A DNA stretch of 10,595 bases from the NCBI GenBank assembly GCA_002469915.1, contig DKOG01000228.1, positions 1 through 10,595 of the forward strand, written 5' to 3'. Under the pieces are notes generated by a model. It saw only the letters and a list, made by a program, of their open reading frames with translations. It did not search any database and was not told the origin of the DNA. This document shows positions 1 to 7,275 of this stretch, in pieces. Made by a program: the position numbers and the translations under genes. Origin of the DNA: Bacteroidetes bacterium UBA7368 (GTDB lineage Bacteria; Bacteroidota; Rhodothermia; Rhodothermales; UBA10348). Every line of letters begins with the position of its first letter. Position 1 is the stretch's first letter.

Positions 1-2589
1 AAATGCGCCATCCTTGTACCGTTTTGAAAGATCGCGAACCAGGCGTTCGACTTCCTCTTTCGGCATCGGAGCCATCCTGCTAACGAGCCCTCCAGCCTTC
101 AAAGAACTGAAAAAGTACTCTGACCACTCTACCGGCAATTGCTCGTGTTCAGCCACCATGAGCGCATACAACGCCCATTGCATTTTCGATTTCATTCCAG
201 CAAGGTCATGTGGCGCATACCCTTCAGCGCTTCCGCTCTTGTAATCTACTATCACGAGTGAGCCGTCTGAAGTCGTATCTACGCGATCTACCCTTCCCGA
301 CAGTCTTAAAGAACTGTCCCCTGTACTCAGTTCAAATGGAGGGGCGTCTGAATCCGGATGAGACCCAAACCCGAACTCGGCCGATCTAGGTGTGCGTTGA
401 GAGGACTCACGACGTTCTTTTCGAAAATAAAGCCGAATAGCATGTGCCAGTTCTTCAATTTTGGCGTGTATTTCAGTTTCAGCGGAGATACCCGAAACGG
501 CAGCAAATTCGATTATTTGCTCGGATAAGCGATCCAACATCTCAGCCTCTGCCTGTTCAGAGAGATCGCTTTTATTAGCGAGTCGGGCTTTGACGTGCGC
601 CTCGAATAGGTCATGAAGTACGTTGCCCTCTTCCCTCTTGTCAATCCACATTTCCTCAGATATCTCAGGCACTTTCACTTTTAACACTTTTCTAAGAAAG
701 TATTTGAAGGGACATTGCCCAATCAATTCTAATTGCGACGGAGACCAAACATCTCGTTCCAACGGATCCTCCAGAGAAAGCACGCCATCATAAGCTGTCC
801 AACGTTCAGAATGCCGTGCTTCATATGCCGATGCACCACGCAATAAATTTGAATACACAGACCGATCTGGCGAATACAGCCCGGTCGCATCTCGCTCTCC
901 ATCATCCAAGGGCATGTCTCGGGCTGCGGGCACGAATGCATTATCGCCTGAGAGCTCAATAAACGCAGCATTGGGAAAAAGGGGACGACCACCCGCTACG
1001 TCGTACGTGCTGGCCGAAAGTACCAGATCTGCGCCCAGCCGACTACAAAGTCCCTCCACCCTTTTACGAAGCGATGATTGTTCAGGATCTTGAACATGAT
1101 GTTCAGAGACGATGGATTTGGATTGATCGCCACTTTTTGAGCCATCCTCAGTACCATCATCCATACCAGGAACGTACACGCGTTGCGCTGTGCCATAACC
1201 GGCTTCAGTAAGCGATACGATTTTCAGTCCAGTGCTACCAGCTGATTGAACCTTGGAGCCATCGGCTAATATGCTGGAAGCAACCCAAGATCTTTGTGAC
1301 TTTGGGAGTCGAGAATCAACCAACAACCGGCTGTACGATTCCATCGTATCAGGATGCACCTCACAATGGGTAATCTCCTCAAGAAACGCTGCCAAACAGG
1401 TACCAAACTCTTCCGGACGTACGAAATTAGCAGGCATGTGGTGTTCCAGCCGCTTGAGCAGATGTACTAACGCGGTCAAGTGCTGCTTCCGAATATTTCT
1501 TGATGACGCCTTTTCATACAGCGACGCCAGAAAGCCGGGACGATAAACAGCAGAGGGATGTATTGGAAAGGCTTCTAAAGCCGTCGCTACATCTATTGCA
1601 GATACGTCTAAGAGGTCCGAACGCAATAACCCTTCTCGAAGGAATCGAACCAAGGCATCCGGACTTTGACCACTGAGAATCCATTCACAAAAAAACTGGA
1701 TACTATGACCCGTTTGCATGGGTAACGCAGTATTCTTGCCGGGATATTGGATGGGAATCCCAAACCGGCGACAAGCAATTAGGAGTTCGGATTCATGCGG
1801 GCTTCCGGGAGAAACAGCGATTTCGATCCGGTCGAAAGGAATCTGCTGTTCTAGGATATGGACCAATACCATTCTTATCTCTTCCCTTCTGGTCGGAGCA
1901 ACGAGAACTGCTGGTTGGTTTTCGACATGAGTGGGCTCTGGTTCTTCCTCCTTTCGCGGAAGCACATGATGTTTACGGACAGCTTGCCCCAAACGCTCAA
2001 TTAATTGAGCATCGGCGAAAGAAAGATTAGGTTCTCCAACAACAAGAAGTGAACCTACATGCCGCTGAGCAACAAAAGCGCCCACTCCATCCAGAGCCGC
2101 CGCCATAACGTCGACCGAGTCTAAGAGGTCATACTCCTTTAAATACCCTTGATAGGCCTCAAAAACACTGACATAAGCCTTTTGAAAGTTAGTCCCGGCT
2201 TGCCTGTGCAACTCCGCAACCGGTGTGCCTGCAGCTCGATCCTGAAGGATAGACTCCCGCACTGCAGAAATTGATTTCTTAAGTAGCTCGGTTTCTTCTA
2301 CTTCAACAGCTTCAGACAGAAACCCGAGAATGAAGTCAATCTGTTGATTGGTCAGCAGTTTGCTAGCTTCCTCAGGGTGCAAAGCCCGCCAAATGTGCCG
2401 AGCAAGTCCAGATGGAGTGACGGCCTCGAAATTCATGACTGAAAAGCCCATCCGCGCCAGAGATATCCGGATTTCCGTTGCGGCATAGGATCCCGGTGCG
2501 ACAAGAATCTTCAGATCAGCAGCATCATCTTTAGCCGATAAGTCCTGAATGATCTGTTGATGGAGATATGTTTTTTTAGGGAAGGACAG
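1..2589 (-). CDS. AddB/RecB-family PD-(D/E)XK nuclease with inactivated helicase-like region, C-terminus cut by window edge
   Basis: The minus-strand frame is open from the stop at 2593-2595 to the window edge: 863 codons from CTG, with no internal stop. The C-terminal part is a RecB-type nuclease domain: Cys626 in QCPFKYFL (first ligand of an AddB-like Fe-S cluster), His659 in VLHDLFE, Asp768 in GRVDRVD, Asp782 and Lys784 in VDYKSG, and the QxxxY motif at Gln804 (QWALY). The other three cluster cysteines would lie just past the edge. The N-terminal part resembles a helicase-fold scaffold (ILVAPGS at 28-34, then FEAVTPSGLA) but has no GxGKT Walker A, so ATP hydrolysis here is unlikely. AddB-like proteins process double-strand ends with an AddA helicase-nuclease; addA may lie just left of the window (inference). 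No ATG, GTG or TTG precedes Met47, and starting there would remove the first beta strand, so I chose CTG at 2589. Family sure; start less so. Confidence 0.9.
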   Translation of the reverse strand, partial: MSFPKKTYLHQQIIQDLSAKDDAADLKILVAPGSYAATEIRISLARMGFSVMNFEAVTPSGLARHIWRALHPEEASKLLTNQQIDFILGFLSEAVEVEETELLKKSISAVRESILQDRAAGTPVAELHRQAGTNFQKAYVSVFEAYQGYLKEYDLLDSVDVMAAALDGVGAFVAQRHVGSLLVVGEPNLSFADAQLIERLGQAVRKHHVLPRKEEEPEPTHVENQPAVLVAPTRREEIRMVLVHILEQQIPFDRIEIAVSPGSPHESELLIACRRFGIPIQYPGKNTALPMQTGHSIQFFCEWILSGQSPDALVRFLREGLLRSDLLDVSAIDVATALEAFPIHPSAVYRPGFLASLYEKASSRNIRKQHLTALVHLLKRLEHHMPANFVRPEEFGTCLAAFLEEITHCEVHPDTMESYSRLLVDSRLPKSQRSWVASSILADGSKVQSAGSTGLKIVSLTEAGYGTAQRVYVPGMDDGTEDGSKSGDQSKSIVSEHHVQDPEQSSLRKRVEGLCSRLGADLVLSASTYDVAGGRPLFPNAAFIELSGDNAFVPAARDMPLDDGERDATGLYSPDRSVYSNLLRGASAYEARHSERWTAYDGVLSLEDPLERDVWSPSQLELIGQCPFKYFLRKVLKVKVPEISEEMWIDKREEGNVLHDLFEAHVKARLANKSDLSEQAEAEMLDRLSEQIIEFAAVSGISAETEIHAKIEELAHAIRLYFRKERRESSQRTPRSAEFGFGSHPDSDAPPFELSTGDSSLRLSGRVDRVDTTSDGSLVIVDYKSGSAEGYAPHDLAGMKSKMQWALYALMVAEHEQLPVEWSEYFFSSLKAGGLVSRMAPMPKEEVERLVRDLSKRYKDGAF

Positions 2590-2595
2590 TTTTTA

Positions 2596-2601
2596 CTTCC
2601 T
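2596..2601 (-). promoter_or_regulatory. Ribosome binding site deciding a CTG start
   Basis: Read on the minus strand, AGGAAG lies 6 bases before the CTG at 2589-2587. The TAA at 2595-2593 sits between the two, so translation in this frame cannot begin further upstream. Spacing and sequence suit a true Shine-Dalgarno site and support CTG as the start of the nuclease gene. Confidence 0.5.
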
Positions 2602-2633
2602 GTGATTGTTAAGATGCTTGGGTAAGGTACTTC

Positions 2634-2663
2634 CCCCCTGTGACACCCGGGTGTCACAGGGGG
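2634..2663. repeat. Perfect 30-bp palindrome between divergent genes
   Basis: Two 15-base arms (CCCCCTGTGACACCC and its exact reverse complement) meet with no spacer at 2648/2649. After a 4-base bulge on the left side, GGTA (2626-2629) can also pair with TACC (2664-2667). The palindrome starts 44 bases upstream of the nuclease CTG and ends 82 bases upstream of the exonuclease ATG. Neither side is followed by a T tract, so it does not look like an intrinsic terminator. A dimeric regulator's operator is the simplest reading, which is inference. The inner TGTGA/TCACA half-sites resemble CRP-type half-sites but are 10 rather than 6 bases apart. Confidence 0.85.
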
Positions 2664-2668
2664 TACCG

Positions 2669-2676
2669 TATATTTG
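2669..2676 (+). promoter_or_regulatory. Possible Bacteroidota-type -7 promoter box
   Basis: TATATTTG fits the TAnnTTTG -7 consensus of Bacteroidota promoters. It lies 5 bases right of the palindrome, which fills the place where a -33 element would be; no TTTG is seen there. Transcription would start near 2683 and give a leader of about 60 bases to the exonuclease ATG. The host group is not proven, so this remains tentative. Confidence 0.35.
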
Positions 2677-2745
2677 TGACAACAAGATAGTCGACCCACA
2701 GAAGACCTAACATTCTAAAATTACAGAATCAGGAGCGCACTGCCG

Positions 2746-3549
2746 ATGAGCAAGATCATGATCGCCTTTGACGTGGAAACAACCGGTAAAAACCCGGATA
2801 CGGATCAGATCATTGAGATCTCTATGTGTCTATACGACGGAGGCCAAGAGGAGTCGTATTACCAATTGATCAAACCCGATGTACCCATCGCGAAAGGAGC
2901 CCAAGCGGTACATGGAATATCTATCGACGAAGTAGCAGAAATGCCGACATTCAAGGATGTTGCCGATGATATTGAGGCGTTTTTAGCTAGAGCCGAAGTA
3001 TTCGTAGGATATAACGTGCGTTTCGACATTCGGTGTGTCGAACAAGAATTTGAGCGATTGGGCCGCACTATTGACCTTGGATCTAAGCTCGTTGTAGATC
3101 CTTTTCGCATCTGGCAAAGTTTAGAGCCACGGAAGCTCACCGATGCGTATCGCAGATTTGTCGGAGGGGAATTGGAGGATGCCCATTCTGCGGAAGCTGA
3201 TGTGCAGGCGGCTGTTGAGGTGTTACGTGGAATGCGCCGAACGTTTAACCTTGAGGAAACCTCTTGGGAAGAGTTGGCCAAAATGACCAATCCAGACAAA
3301 GAACTTTGGATCGGTCCCTCTCATCAGTTCGTATGGTCGGCTGGAGAAGTTGTATTTGGCTTTGGGAAATATAATGGCCGCCCCATTCTTGAGGTCGCTG
3401 CAAGAGATGCTGGATACCTAGGTTGGATCCAACGAGCGGACTTTCCGCCTCACGTGAAAAGCCTTTGTAAAGGCGCTGCCTCCGGACTTAGCGAAGACGA
3501 TTTCAATTCCAAAATCATACAGCATTACGGGGCACCACCTGAAAAATAG
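2746..3549 (+). CDS. DnaQ-like DEDDh 3'-5' exonuclease with ExoX-type C-terminal domain
   Basis: 267 residues. The exonuclease core spans about 4-165, with the full DEDDh set: Asp9 and Glu11 in FDVETTG, Asp94 in GYNVRFD, His147 and Asp152 in HSAEAD; HGIS at 56-59 is also typical. Residues about 200-240 (FGFGKYNGRP ... YLGWIQRADFPP) resemble the small domain found at the C-terminus of ExoX-like exonucleases and in DUF3820 proteins, often read as a DNA-contacting module. The expected activity is Mg2+-dependent 3'-5' trimming of DNA (or RNA) ends in repair, not replication proofreading, since there is no polymerase domain or clamp-binding tail that I recognise. AGGAG at 2731-2735 lies 10 bases before the ATG. 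It is divergent from the AddB-like nuclease and shares its upstream region, which suggests a common DNA-end processing role (inference). Confidence 0.88.
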   Translation: MSKIMIAFDVETTGKNPDTDQIIEISMCLYDGGQEESYYQLIKPDVPIAKGAQAVHGISIDEVAEMPTFKDVADDIEAFLARAEVFVGYNVRFDIRCVEQEFERLGRTIDLGSKLVVDPFRIWQSLEPRKLTDAYRRFVGGELEDAHSAEADVQAAVEVLRGMRRTFNLEETSWEELAKMTNPDKELWIGPSHQFVWSAGEVVFGFGKYNGRPILEVAARDAGYLGWIQRADFPPHVKSLCKGAASGLSEDDFNSKIIQHYGAPPEK

Positions 3550-3616
3550 CTTTCCGTTTTGCAGAAGTGAGTAGAATCCAGTTTTTTTGGGCAACCTTAT
3601 CCAAACTCCCGACGCT

Positions 3617-4036
3617 ATGTATTCCCCCGTGAACTATCTCGCTGTTTTGGTTGCTGGACTACTACCCATGCTTATAGGATCCATTTGGTATGGCCCCCTA
3701 TTTGGCAAAAAATGGATGTCCCTAATGGGTAAAACAGAAGAAGAACTCAGAGCTTCTTTCAATCCAGCCAAGTCCTACGGTGTCACTTTCGTATTTGCGC
3801 TCATCTTAGCCTACATGATGGCTCATGTATTGGGAGCATGGAATGATGCCTATGATGTGACCGGTGCGATGACCGGCATTCAGGGTGCATTTTGGATGTG
3901 GCTGGGGTTTGTCGTGACTATAAGCTGGCAGCAGGTTGCCTTTTCCGATCAGAAAGTCTCGCTCTGGATTCTAAACATCCTGTACAACCTAGTCTCTCTT
4001 ATGGCCATGGGCGCTTTACTTGGTTCCTGGAACTAG
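3617..4036 (+). CDS. DUF1761 family membrane protein
   Basis: 139 residues from the ATG chosen here. The start MYSPVNYLAVLVAGLLP followed by IGSIWYGPLFGKKWM (20-34) is the hallmark N-terminus of DUF1761, whose members open with a short N-x-x-A-V-L segment and a GxxWYxPLFGKxW motif. Four membrane segments can be drawn at about 6-26, 54-73, 87-105 and 114-134, joined by short loops. A TTG start at 3587 would add ten polar residues that the family does not need, so I rejected it. No clear Shine-Dalgarno sequence precedes the ATG. The function of DUF1761 is unknown. The gene lies alone, 67 bases after the exonuclease and 71 before the next small gene, in the same direction. Confidence 0.82.
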   Translation: MYSPVNYLAVLVAGLLPMLIGSIWYGPLFGKKWMSLMGKTEEELRASFNPAKSYGVTFVFALILAYMMAHVLGAWNDAYDVTGAMTGIQGAFWMWLGFVVTISWQQVAFSDQKVSLWILNILYNLVSLMAMGALLGSWN

Positions 4037-4092
4037 ACATTCGGCTCAGCAACTCTTTTCCGCTTCACCACGTAGGTTCTCATTCAATCAAC

Positions 4093-4100
4093 GGGAGGAG
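4093..4100 (+). promoter_or_regulatory. Strong Shine-Dalgarno sequence
   Basis: GGGAGGAG lies 7 bases before the ATG at 4108. It is the best ribosome binding site in the window and strongly supports translation of the 70-residue reading frame behind it. Confidence 0.7.
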
Positions 4101-4107
4101 TATAATT

Positions 4108-4320
4108 ATGTCTAAAGAGTACGAAACAGCGATCTACACCAGGGAGCAGTTAGATAATGCCCGCACGAAGGGGCAGTTGATTGGGTGGGCACAAGGTGCG
4201 GCTTCCATTGGCGCATTTTTTATGCTGCTCAACTTCATTGGATGGATTCCGCTCATGCTTATTGCAAGTGTTCTGGGCTTCGCAGGTTACAAATTTATAA
4301 CCCGGAATAAGTCTGACTGA
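4108..4320 (+). CDS. Small hydrophobic membrane protein, unrecognised
   Basis: 70 residues. I do not recognise a family. The first 27 residues are polar and charged (MSKEYETAIY, then TREQLDNARTKGQ). The rest is hydrophobic from about residue 25 to 62, long enough for two short membrane helices hinged at Trp46-Ile47-Pro48, and ends with the basic-polar tail TRNKSD. A glycine-alanine run (GWAQGAASIGAFF) suggests helix packing. The reading frame is supported by a strong ribosome binding site. A longer frame starting at 3892 runs through the upstream DUF1761 gene and is discarded as a shadow. The gene stands 71 bases after DUF1761 and 58 before the dehydrogenase pair, all in the same direction. 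A role in envelope stress or as a small subunit of a neighbour is possible, but nothing in the sequence shows it. Confidence 0.72.
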   Translation: MSKEYETAIYTREQLDNARTKGQLIGWAQGAASIGAFFMLLNFIGWIPLMLIASVLGFAGYKFITRNKSD

Positions 4321-4378
4321 GTCTTGACGTTATTGACTCTAGCGATCTAGATTGAGGGGTACATTTTACCGAATACCC

Positions 4379-4945
4379 ATGGATCGCCGGTCGGCTTTAT
4401 CACGTATTGGACTTCTCGTTGGAGGCACGCTGTCTCTCCCGCTCACTTCCGCTCTTCTATCAGGGTGTTCAACGCCCAATGCTGAGCAATATGCACTGAA
4501 GTCTCTTACTCCTCGCCAATTTTCATTAGTCGGAAAATTGGCTGATTTTATTATCCCAGAGACGGATACACCCGGCGCGAAAGAAGCTGGTGTTGCTCGT
4601 TTTATCGATACGCTCCTAGCCGAGTATTATCTACCTGCCGAAGCGCTGCAATTCAAGTCTACCTTTGATGCCATGGTTGCTTCCTTCGACCTGGAGAAGC
4701 ACACCGACGAAGAAATTAAAAGCTGGTTGGGGCAATTAGACCAAAGAGCCTTTGCATCCGACTATGAGACCCCCTCAGATGGCTCTACTGATGAGTTGTG
4801 GGTACATCGCCGGTTGAAGGAATTGATTGTAGCGGGATACTATACCTCAGAGATTGGCATGACGGTTGAGCTCCGGCTGAAACCATATGGAACGGCCCAG
4901 TATGATATTGCCCGCAATGACGTCGAACGCTCCTGGTCCAACTGA
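4379..4945 (+). CDS. Gluconate 2-dehydrogenase subunit 3 family lipoprotein, Tat-type
   Basis: 188 residues from the ATG at 4379; the longer TTG start at 4352 adds residues ahead of a complete signal peptide. The N-terminus MDRRSALSRIGLLVGG is a twin-arginine signal, followed by a lipobox LLSGC, so the protein is probably exported folded and lipid-anchored at about Cys30. The core LTPRQFSLVGKLADFIIPET, then DTPGAKEAGVARFIDTLLAEYY, is diagnostic for the family. This small subunit accompanies GMC-type flavoprotein dehydrogenases and is needed for their export and assembly; it carries no cofactor itself. The dehydrogenase gene follows after 8 bases, so the two are very likely one operon. The C-terminal half (GTAQYDIARNDVERSWS) also fits. 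The substrate cannot be told from this subunit. Confidence 0.88.
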   Translation: MDRRSALSRIGLLVGGTLSLPLTSALLSGCSTPNAEQYALKSLTPRQFSLVGKLADFIIPETDTPGAKEAGVARFIDTLLAEYYLPAEALQFKSTFDAMVASFDLEKHTDEEIKSWLGQLDQRAFASDYETPSDGSTDELWVHRRLKELIVAGYYTSEIGMTVELRLKPYGTAQYDIARNDVERSWSN

Positions 4946-4953
4946 CACACGAA

Positions 4954-6654
4954 ATGAATATCAAATTGAATACTGAGTTTGACGCCATCGTCGTCGGATC
5001 CGGAATGACGGGCGGAATGGCTGCTAAAGAACTCTGCGAACGAGGTCTAAAGACGTTAGTGTTAGATCGAGGTGTGGCCTTTGAGCATGGGACCAGTTTT
5101 GTAACGGAGCATAAGCGTCCTTTTGAGCTCCCGAGGCATGGCCGCGTTCCGAAGGAAGAGTTGAACGACGTGTATTCCACACAAGGCAAGGTCTATCTTT
5201 TTGATGAAGCGACCAAGCATCTATTCGTAAAGGATAATGAGCAACCGTATATCCAGGAAAAGCCATACGACTGGATTCGAGCCAATCAGGTTGGCGGCCG
5301 ATCCCTCATGTGGGCCAGACAAACCTATCGCTGGGGCCCACAGGATTTTACGGCCAATCAAGTAGACGGCCATGGAGTAGACTGGCCCATCCGGTATGAT
5401 GACATCGCGCCTTGGTACGATTATGTAGAAGGATTTGTAGGCATTTCCGGTCGGGCCGAGGGATTGCGGCATCTCCCCGATGGTCAGTTTCTTCCCCCAA
5501 TGGAAATGACGGCCGTTGAAAAAAATGCCAAAATGGCCATTGAAGCAGCCTTTGAGAACCGCCGCATGACTATTGGTCGTTGCGCGGTCCTCACACAGGA
5601 GTTGAATGGTCGCGCACCCTGCCATTATTGTGGGGAATGTGAGCGTGGATGTTCAACGCGATCCTTCTTTTCTGCCGTTTCGGTTTCGCTTCCTGCCGCT
5701 GCTGCCACGGGTAATATGACGTTACGACCCAATTCGATCGTGGAAAGTATCCTGTACGACGCTAAAACAAATCGTGCATCAGGTGTGCGCGTCATTGATT
5801 CCGTGACGCACGAAGTCACCGAGTACCGGAGTAAGCTTCTGTTTATGTGTGCCTCTTGTTTGGGTACCACGCAAATCATGTTGAACTCCAAATCTGCTGA
5901 ATTTCCAGAAGGTATTGCAAATGGCAGTGGCGCTTTAGGCCACTATTTGGGAGATCACCACATGGGAATCGATGCATCTGGATTTACGGACGCCTTTGAT
6001 GACCGCTATTATTCCGGATCTCGGCCCAACGGCATTTATATCCCTCGCTTTCGTAACCTTGACGCTGCCTCCCGTCGTTCCGATTATGTGCGAGGATTTG
6101 CCTATCAGGGGTCGAGTTGGCGGGCCGGAGTCGAACGCGGTGCAGTCCAGGAAGGGATTGGTATAGATTTTAAAAACAAGCTCAGAGATCCAGGGCCTTG
6201 GGAAATGCAGTTATGGGGATATGGAGAAACTCTTCCGAACTATGATAATCATTGCCGCCTCTCTCCCACCGAGGTCGATCAATGGGGCATTCCTCAGCTT
6301 ATTGTTAGTGCCGGTTGGGGCGATAACGAGTTGGCGATGCGAAAAGATTGCGCAGAGTGTGCTCAGGAGATGATGGAAGCTGCCGGTTTCCGAGATATTT
6401 CAGTAAACGATAATCTGGAAGACAACCCTCAAGGATTAGCCATTCACGAAATGGGTACTGCTCGAATGGGACGTGATCCTCAGACTTCTGTATTGAACGC
6501 GTTCAATCAAGCTCATGAAGTCCCCAACTTGTTTGTGACCGATGGAGCCTGTATGACGTCAACCGCTGTACAAAATCCATCTATCACCTATATGGCCCTC
6601 ACTGCTCGAGCAGTGGACTATGCAGTCAAGGAAATGGCATCAGGCAACATCTAA
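4954..6654 (+). CDS. GMC-family FAD-dependent dehydrogenase (gluconate 2-dehydrogenase flavoprotein type)
   Basis: 566 residues, full length for the family. The FAD-binding GxGxxG lies at 15-20 (GSGMTG), with the acidic ribose-binding region LVLDRG at 35-40. The second GMC signature is near NQVGGRSLMW (111-120). The C-terminal part carries His498 in IHEMGTARMG and Asn541 in QNPSIT, the usual catalytic His/Asn pair, and the conserved NLFVTDGA. Four cysteines at 223, 226, 229 and 233 (CHYCGECERGC) form a compact cluster seen in this branch of the family. It would oxidise a sugar, sugar acid or alcohol at the periplasmic side using FAD, exported by pairing with the Tat-type small subunit encoded just before it. 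No cytochrome c subunit gene is nearby, so the electron acceptor is unknown. Its 3' end overlaps the convergent SCO gene by 15 bases. Confidence 0.9.
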   Translation: MNIKLNTEFDAIVVGSGMTGGMAAKELCERGLKTLVLDRGVAFEHGTSFVTEHKRPFELPRHGRVPKEELNDVYSTQGKVYLFDEATKHLFVKDNEQPYIQEKPYDWIRANQVGGRSLMWARQTYRWGPQDFTANQVDGHGVDWPIRYDDIAPWYDYVEGFVGISGRAEGLRHLPDGQFLPPMEMTAVEKNAKMAIEAAFENRRMTIGRCAVLTQELNGRAPCHYCGECERGCSTRSFFSAVSVSLPAAAATGNMTLRPNSIVESILYDAKTNRASGVRVIDSVTHEVTEYRSKLLFMCASCLGTTQIMLNSKSAEFPEGIANGSGALGHYLGDHHMGIDASGFTDAFDDRYYSGSRPNGIYIPRFRNLDAASRRSDYVRGFAYQGSSWRAGVERGAVQEGIGIDFKNKLRDPGPWEMQLWGYGETLPNYDNHCRLSPTEVDQWGIPQLIVSAGWGDNELAMRKDCAECAQEMMEAAGFRDISVNDNLEDNPQGLAIHEMGTARMGRDPQTSVLNAFNQAHEVPNLFVTDGACMTSTAVQNPSITYMALTARAVDYAVKEMASGNI

Positions 6655-7275
6655 ATTTTCGGAAACGAGAATCTGCAAATCGTTAAGGAGCTGCATGATC
6701 TCCACTTCGAGTGTCCCGTTATACAAACCGCGTATATATCCATGCGCATCAACGAGATACACGGTTTCTGTATGCGCGTATAAATTTCCATTTAGGTCCA
6801 AACGAGCACCAAAAGAGTCCAATGCAAGATGTTGGATGGCATTACTATCTCCCGTTACGAGTTTCCACATTTCTGATTGAATCCCGTTGACCTTGCTGTA
6901 CGCTTTTAGTTTGGAAAGGTCTTGATCCTCGTCGGCAATAGAAACCGATAGCATGGTCAGATCATCGCTATCAAAGGCTTTCTGAACGGCAGTAAGTCGA
7001 GTTCGAAGAGTTGGGTAGATACCCGTACACTCCGTGAAAAAAAAGTTGGCCACGTATGGGCGATTTGAAAGACTGGCCTCTGCGACCCGGTCGCCATCTT
7101 GACCAACTAGGGAGAAACTATGTACCTGTTTCAAGAAGCTGGAATCCACGTTACCATCAGATATGAACACGGGTGTCATATCGGTGCTGGTGAAATAGGG
7201 CAGTTGTGAGGAGGGCGTTTCACCTCCGCAGGCTGACAGCCCTATCAACATCAAGCAGTAAACGACTCTATACAT
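6640..7275 (-). CDS. SCO1/SenC family lipoprotein with altered copper motif
   Basis: 211 residues. A lipoprotein signal ends in LSAC16. The thioredoxin-like SCO fold follows: VHSFSLVGQDG (51-61), VANFFFTECTG (75-85), LSVSIADEDQD (109-119) and a late His168 in YAHTETVYLVD. SCO proteins bind copper through CxxxC plus this His and help assemble the CuA site of cytochrome c oxidase or act as thiol reductants. Here Cys83 is present, but the second Cys is Tyr87 (ECTGIYPTL), a TGC-to-TAC type change. Copper binding and disulfide chemistry should therefore be impaired or different. The start ATG overlaps the stop of the upstream MORN gene by 8 bases (7268-7275), with GAAGG a few bases before, so it is probably translationally coupled. 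The family call is firm; the function of this variant is not. Confidence 0.88.
   Translation of the reverse strand: MYRVVYCLMLIGLSACGGETPSSQLPYFTSTDMTPVFISDGNVDSSFLKQVHSFSLVGQDGDRVAEASLSNRPYVANFFFTECTGIYPTLRTRLTAVQKAFDSDDLTMLSVSIADEDQDLSKLKAYSKVNGIQSEMWKLVTGDSNAIQHLALDSFGARLDLNGNLYAHTETVYLVDAHGYIRGLYNGTLEVEIMQLLNDLQILVSENLDVA

Noticed and set aside
14..1930. Several plus-strand frames opposite the AddB-like gene.
   Set aside because: Their translations are low-complexity or unlike any family, and the minus frame is continuous with all nuclease motifs.
2634..2663. Palindrome as a bidirectional terminator or a classic CRP site.
   Set aside because: No T tract on either side and it lies between divergent starts, so termination is unlikely. 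The TGTGA/TCACA halves are 10 bases apart, not the 6 of CRP sites.
2511..2699. Minus-strand reading frame of 62 codons starting at GTG 2699 that could supply an upstream start for the AddB-like nuclease through a frameshift in the A7 run.
   Set aside because: It would translate through the palindrome and gives no family-like sequence, whereas CTG with AGGAAG needs no frameshift. It stays a fallback if reads show an error in the run.
3587..3616. TTG start giving a longer DUF1761 protein.
   Set aside because: The ten extra residues precede a complete family-like N-terminus that starts at the ATG at 3617.
3892..4107. Long plus-strand frame that reads into the 70-residue gene from inside DUF1761.
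   Set aside because: It overlaps DUF1761 in another frame and ignores the strong ribosome binding site before the ATG at 4108.
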